DNA from: JAKLFA01 sp964450385
Lineage (GTDB): Bacteria > Omnitrophota > Gorgyraeia > Zapsychrales > JANLHA01
Reading direction: 5' to 3'
NCBI GenBank assembly: GCA_964450385.1
Contig: CAYVEC010000042.1
Coordinates: forward strand, 1 to 5,464
Length of the DNA stretch: 5,464 bases
Each line of letters begins with the position of its first letter. The stretch's first letter is position 1. Position numbers and translations under genes: made by a program. Positions 5,354 to 5,464 of this stretch are shown here, in pieces. The notes under the pieces are model-generated. The model did no database searches. It was not told the origin of the DNA and worked only from the letters and a program-made list of their open reading frames with translations.

Positions 5354-5464
5354 GAGCTCGAGGGCGGTGTCCGATTCCATCCCCGCGTCACCTCCCAATA
5401 ACAGCGGCAGGTTCGTCGGCGAGATCTGCAGGATGATCGGTACAAATCCATCGATCTTGAAGTC
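5342..5464 (-). CDS. C-terminal end of an unrecognised protein entering from the right edge
   Basis: The last 40 codons of a minus-strand frame are visible, ending in TAA. They read DFKIDGFVPIILQISPTNLP, then LLLGGDAGMESDTALELSRL. The first half alternates like beta strands with a hydrophobic LPLLLGG turn; the tail is acidic and helical. This looks like a real coding end rather than a shadow because it stays open to the edge and ends just past the convergent gene, but 40 residues are too few to assign a family. The gene converges on the ExeB-like gene with 46 bases between the two stops. No hairpin terminator with a T tract is visible in that gap. Confidence 0.6.
   Translation of the reverse strand, partial: DFKIDGFVPIILQISPTNLPLLLGGDAGMESDTALELSRL

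Noticed and set aside
4870..5451. Minus-strand open frame of 193 codons opposite the ExeB-like gene
   Set aside because: It is antisense to a gene with a recognisable N-terminal motif, membrane helix and C-terminal domain. It also conflicts with the better minus-strand frame ending at 5342.
1..5464. CRISPR array, insertion sequence, attachment site or phage genes
   Set aside because: No regularly spaced repeats, transposase or integrase motifs, or terminal inverted repeats were seen; all sequence is accounted for by ordinary genes and short gaps.

Overview
The window fits a Gram-negative-type bacterium of moderately high GC. Two genes look like the ExeA/ExeB (GspA/GspB) pair of type II secretion, one product has a lipoprotein signal, and both control regions carry near-consensus sigma-70 promoters. 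The short PilZ proteins and the style of the ExeA/ExeB-like pair recall uncultured phyla such as Omnitrophota or deltaproteobacterial lineages. That placement is a guess; no rRNA or other phylogenetic marker is present apart from uvrB.

The left two thirds (1-3539) is one compact minus-strand gene string. In transcription order it encodes a single-domain PilZ protein, a 55-residue CxxC/CxxxC zinc-binding-type protein, a second PilZ protein, a 58-residue single-pass membrane protein, an RluA-type pseudouridine synthase, a small lipoprotein, and UvrB, which runs off the left edge. Gaps are 48 bp or less, and two junctions are 4-base ATGA stop/start overlaps. A strong promoter with TTGAGA, a 16-base spacer, TATAAT and an extended TG lies just upstream of the first gene. 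The string therefore reads as a single operon linking probable cyclic-di-GMP receptors, two tiny proteins, RNA modification and nucleotide excision repair.

The 279-base divergent control region (3540-3818) holds that promoter, a second extended -10 promoter facing right, and two short inverted repeats between them. The right-facing -10 box sits so close to the first ATG that the mRNA is predicted to be leaderless.

The right part (3819-5295) carries two plus-strand genes 16 bp apart: an ExeA-like AAA+ ATPase and an ExeB-like single-pass membrane protein with a proline-rich linker. In known systems such pairs help insert or assemble the outer-membrane secretin, or related envelope machines. 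A convergent minus-strand gene enters from the right edge, with only its last 40 codons visible.
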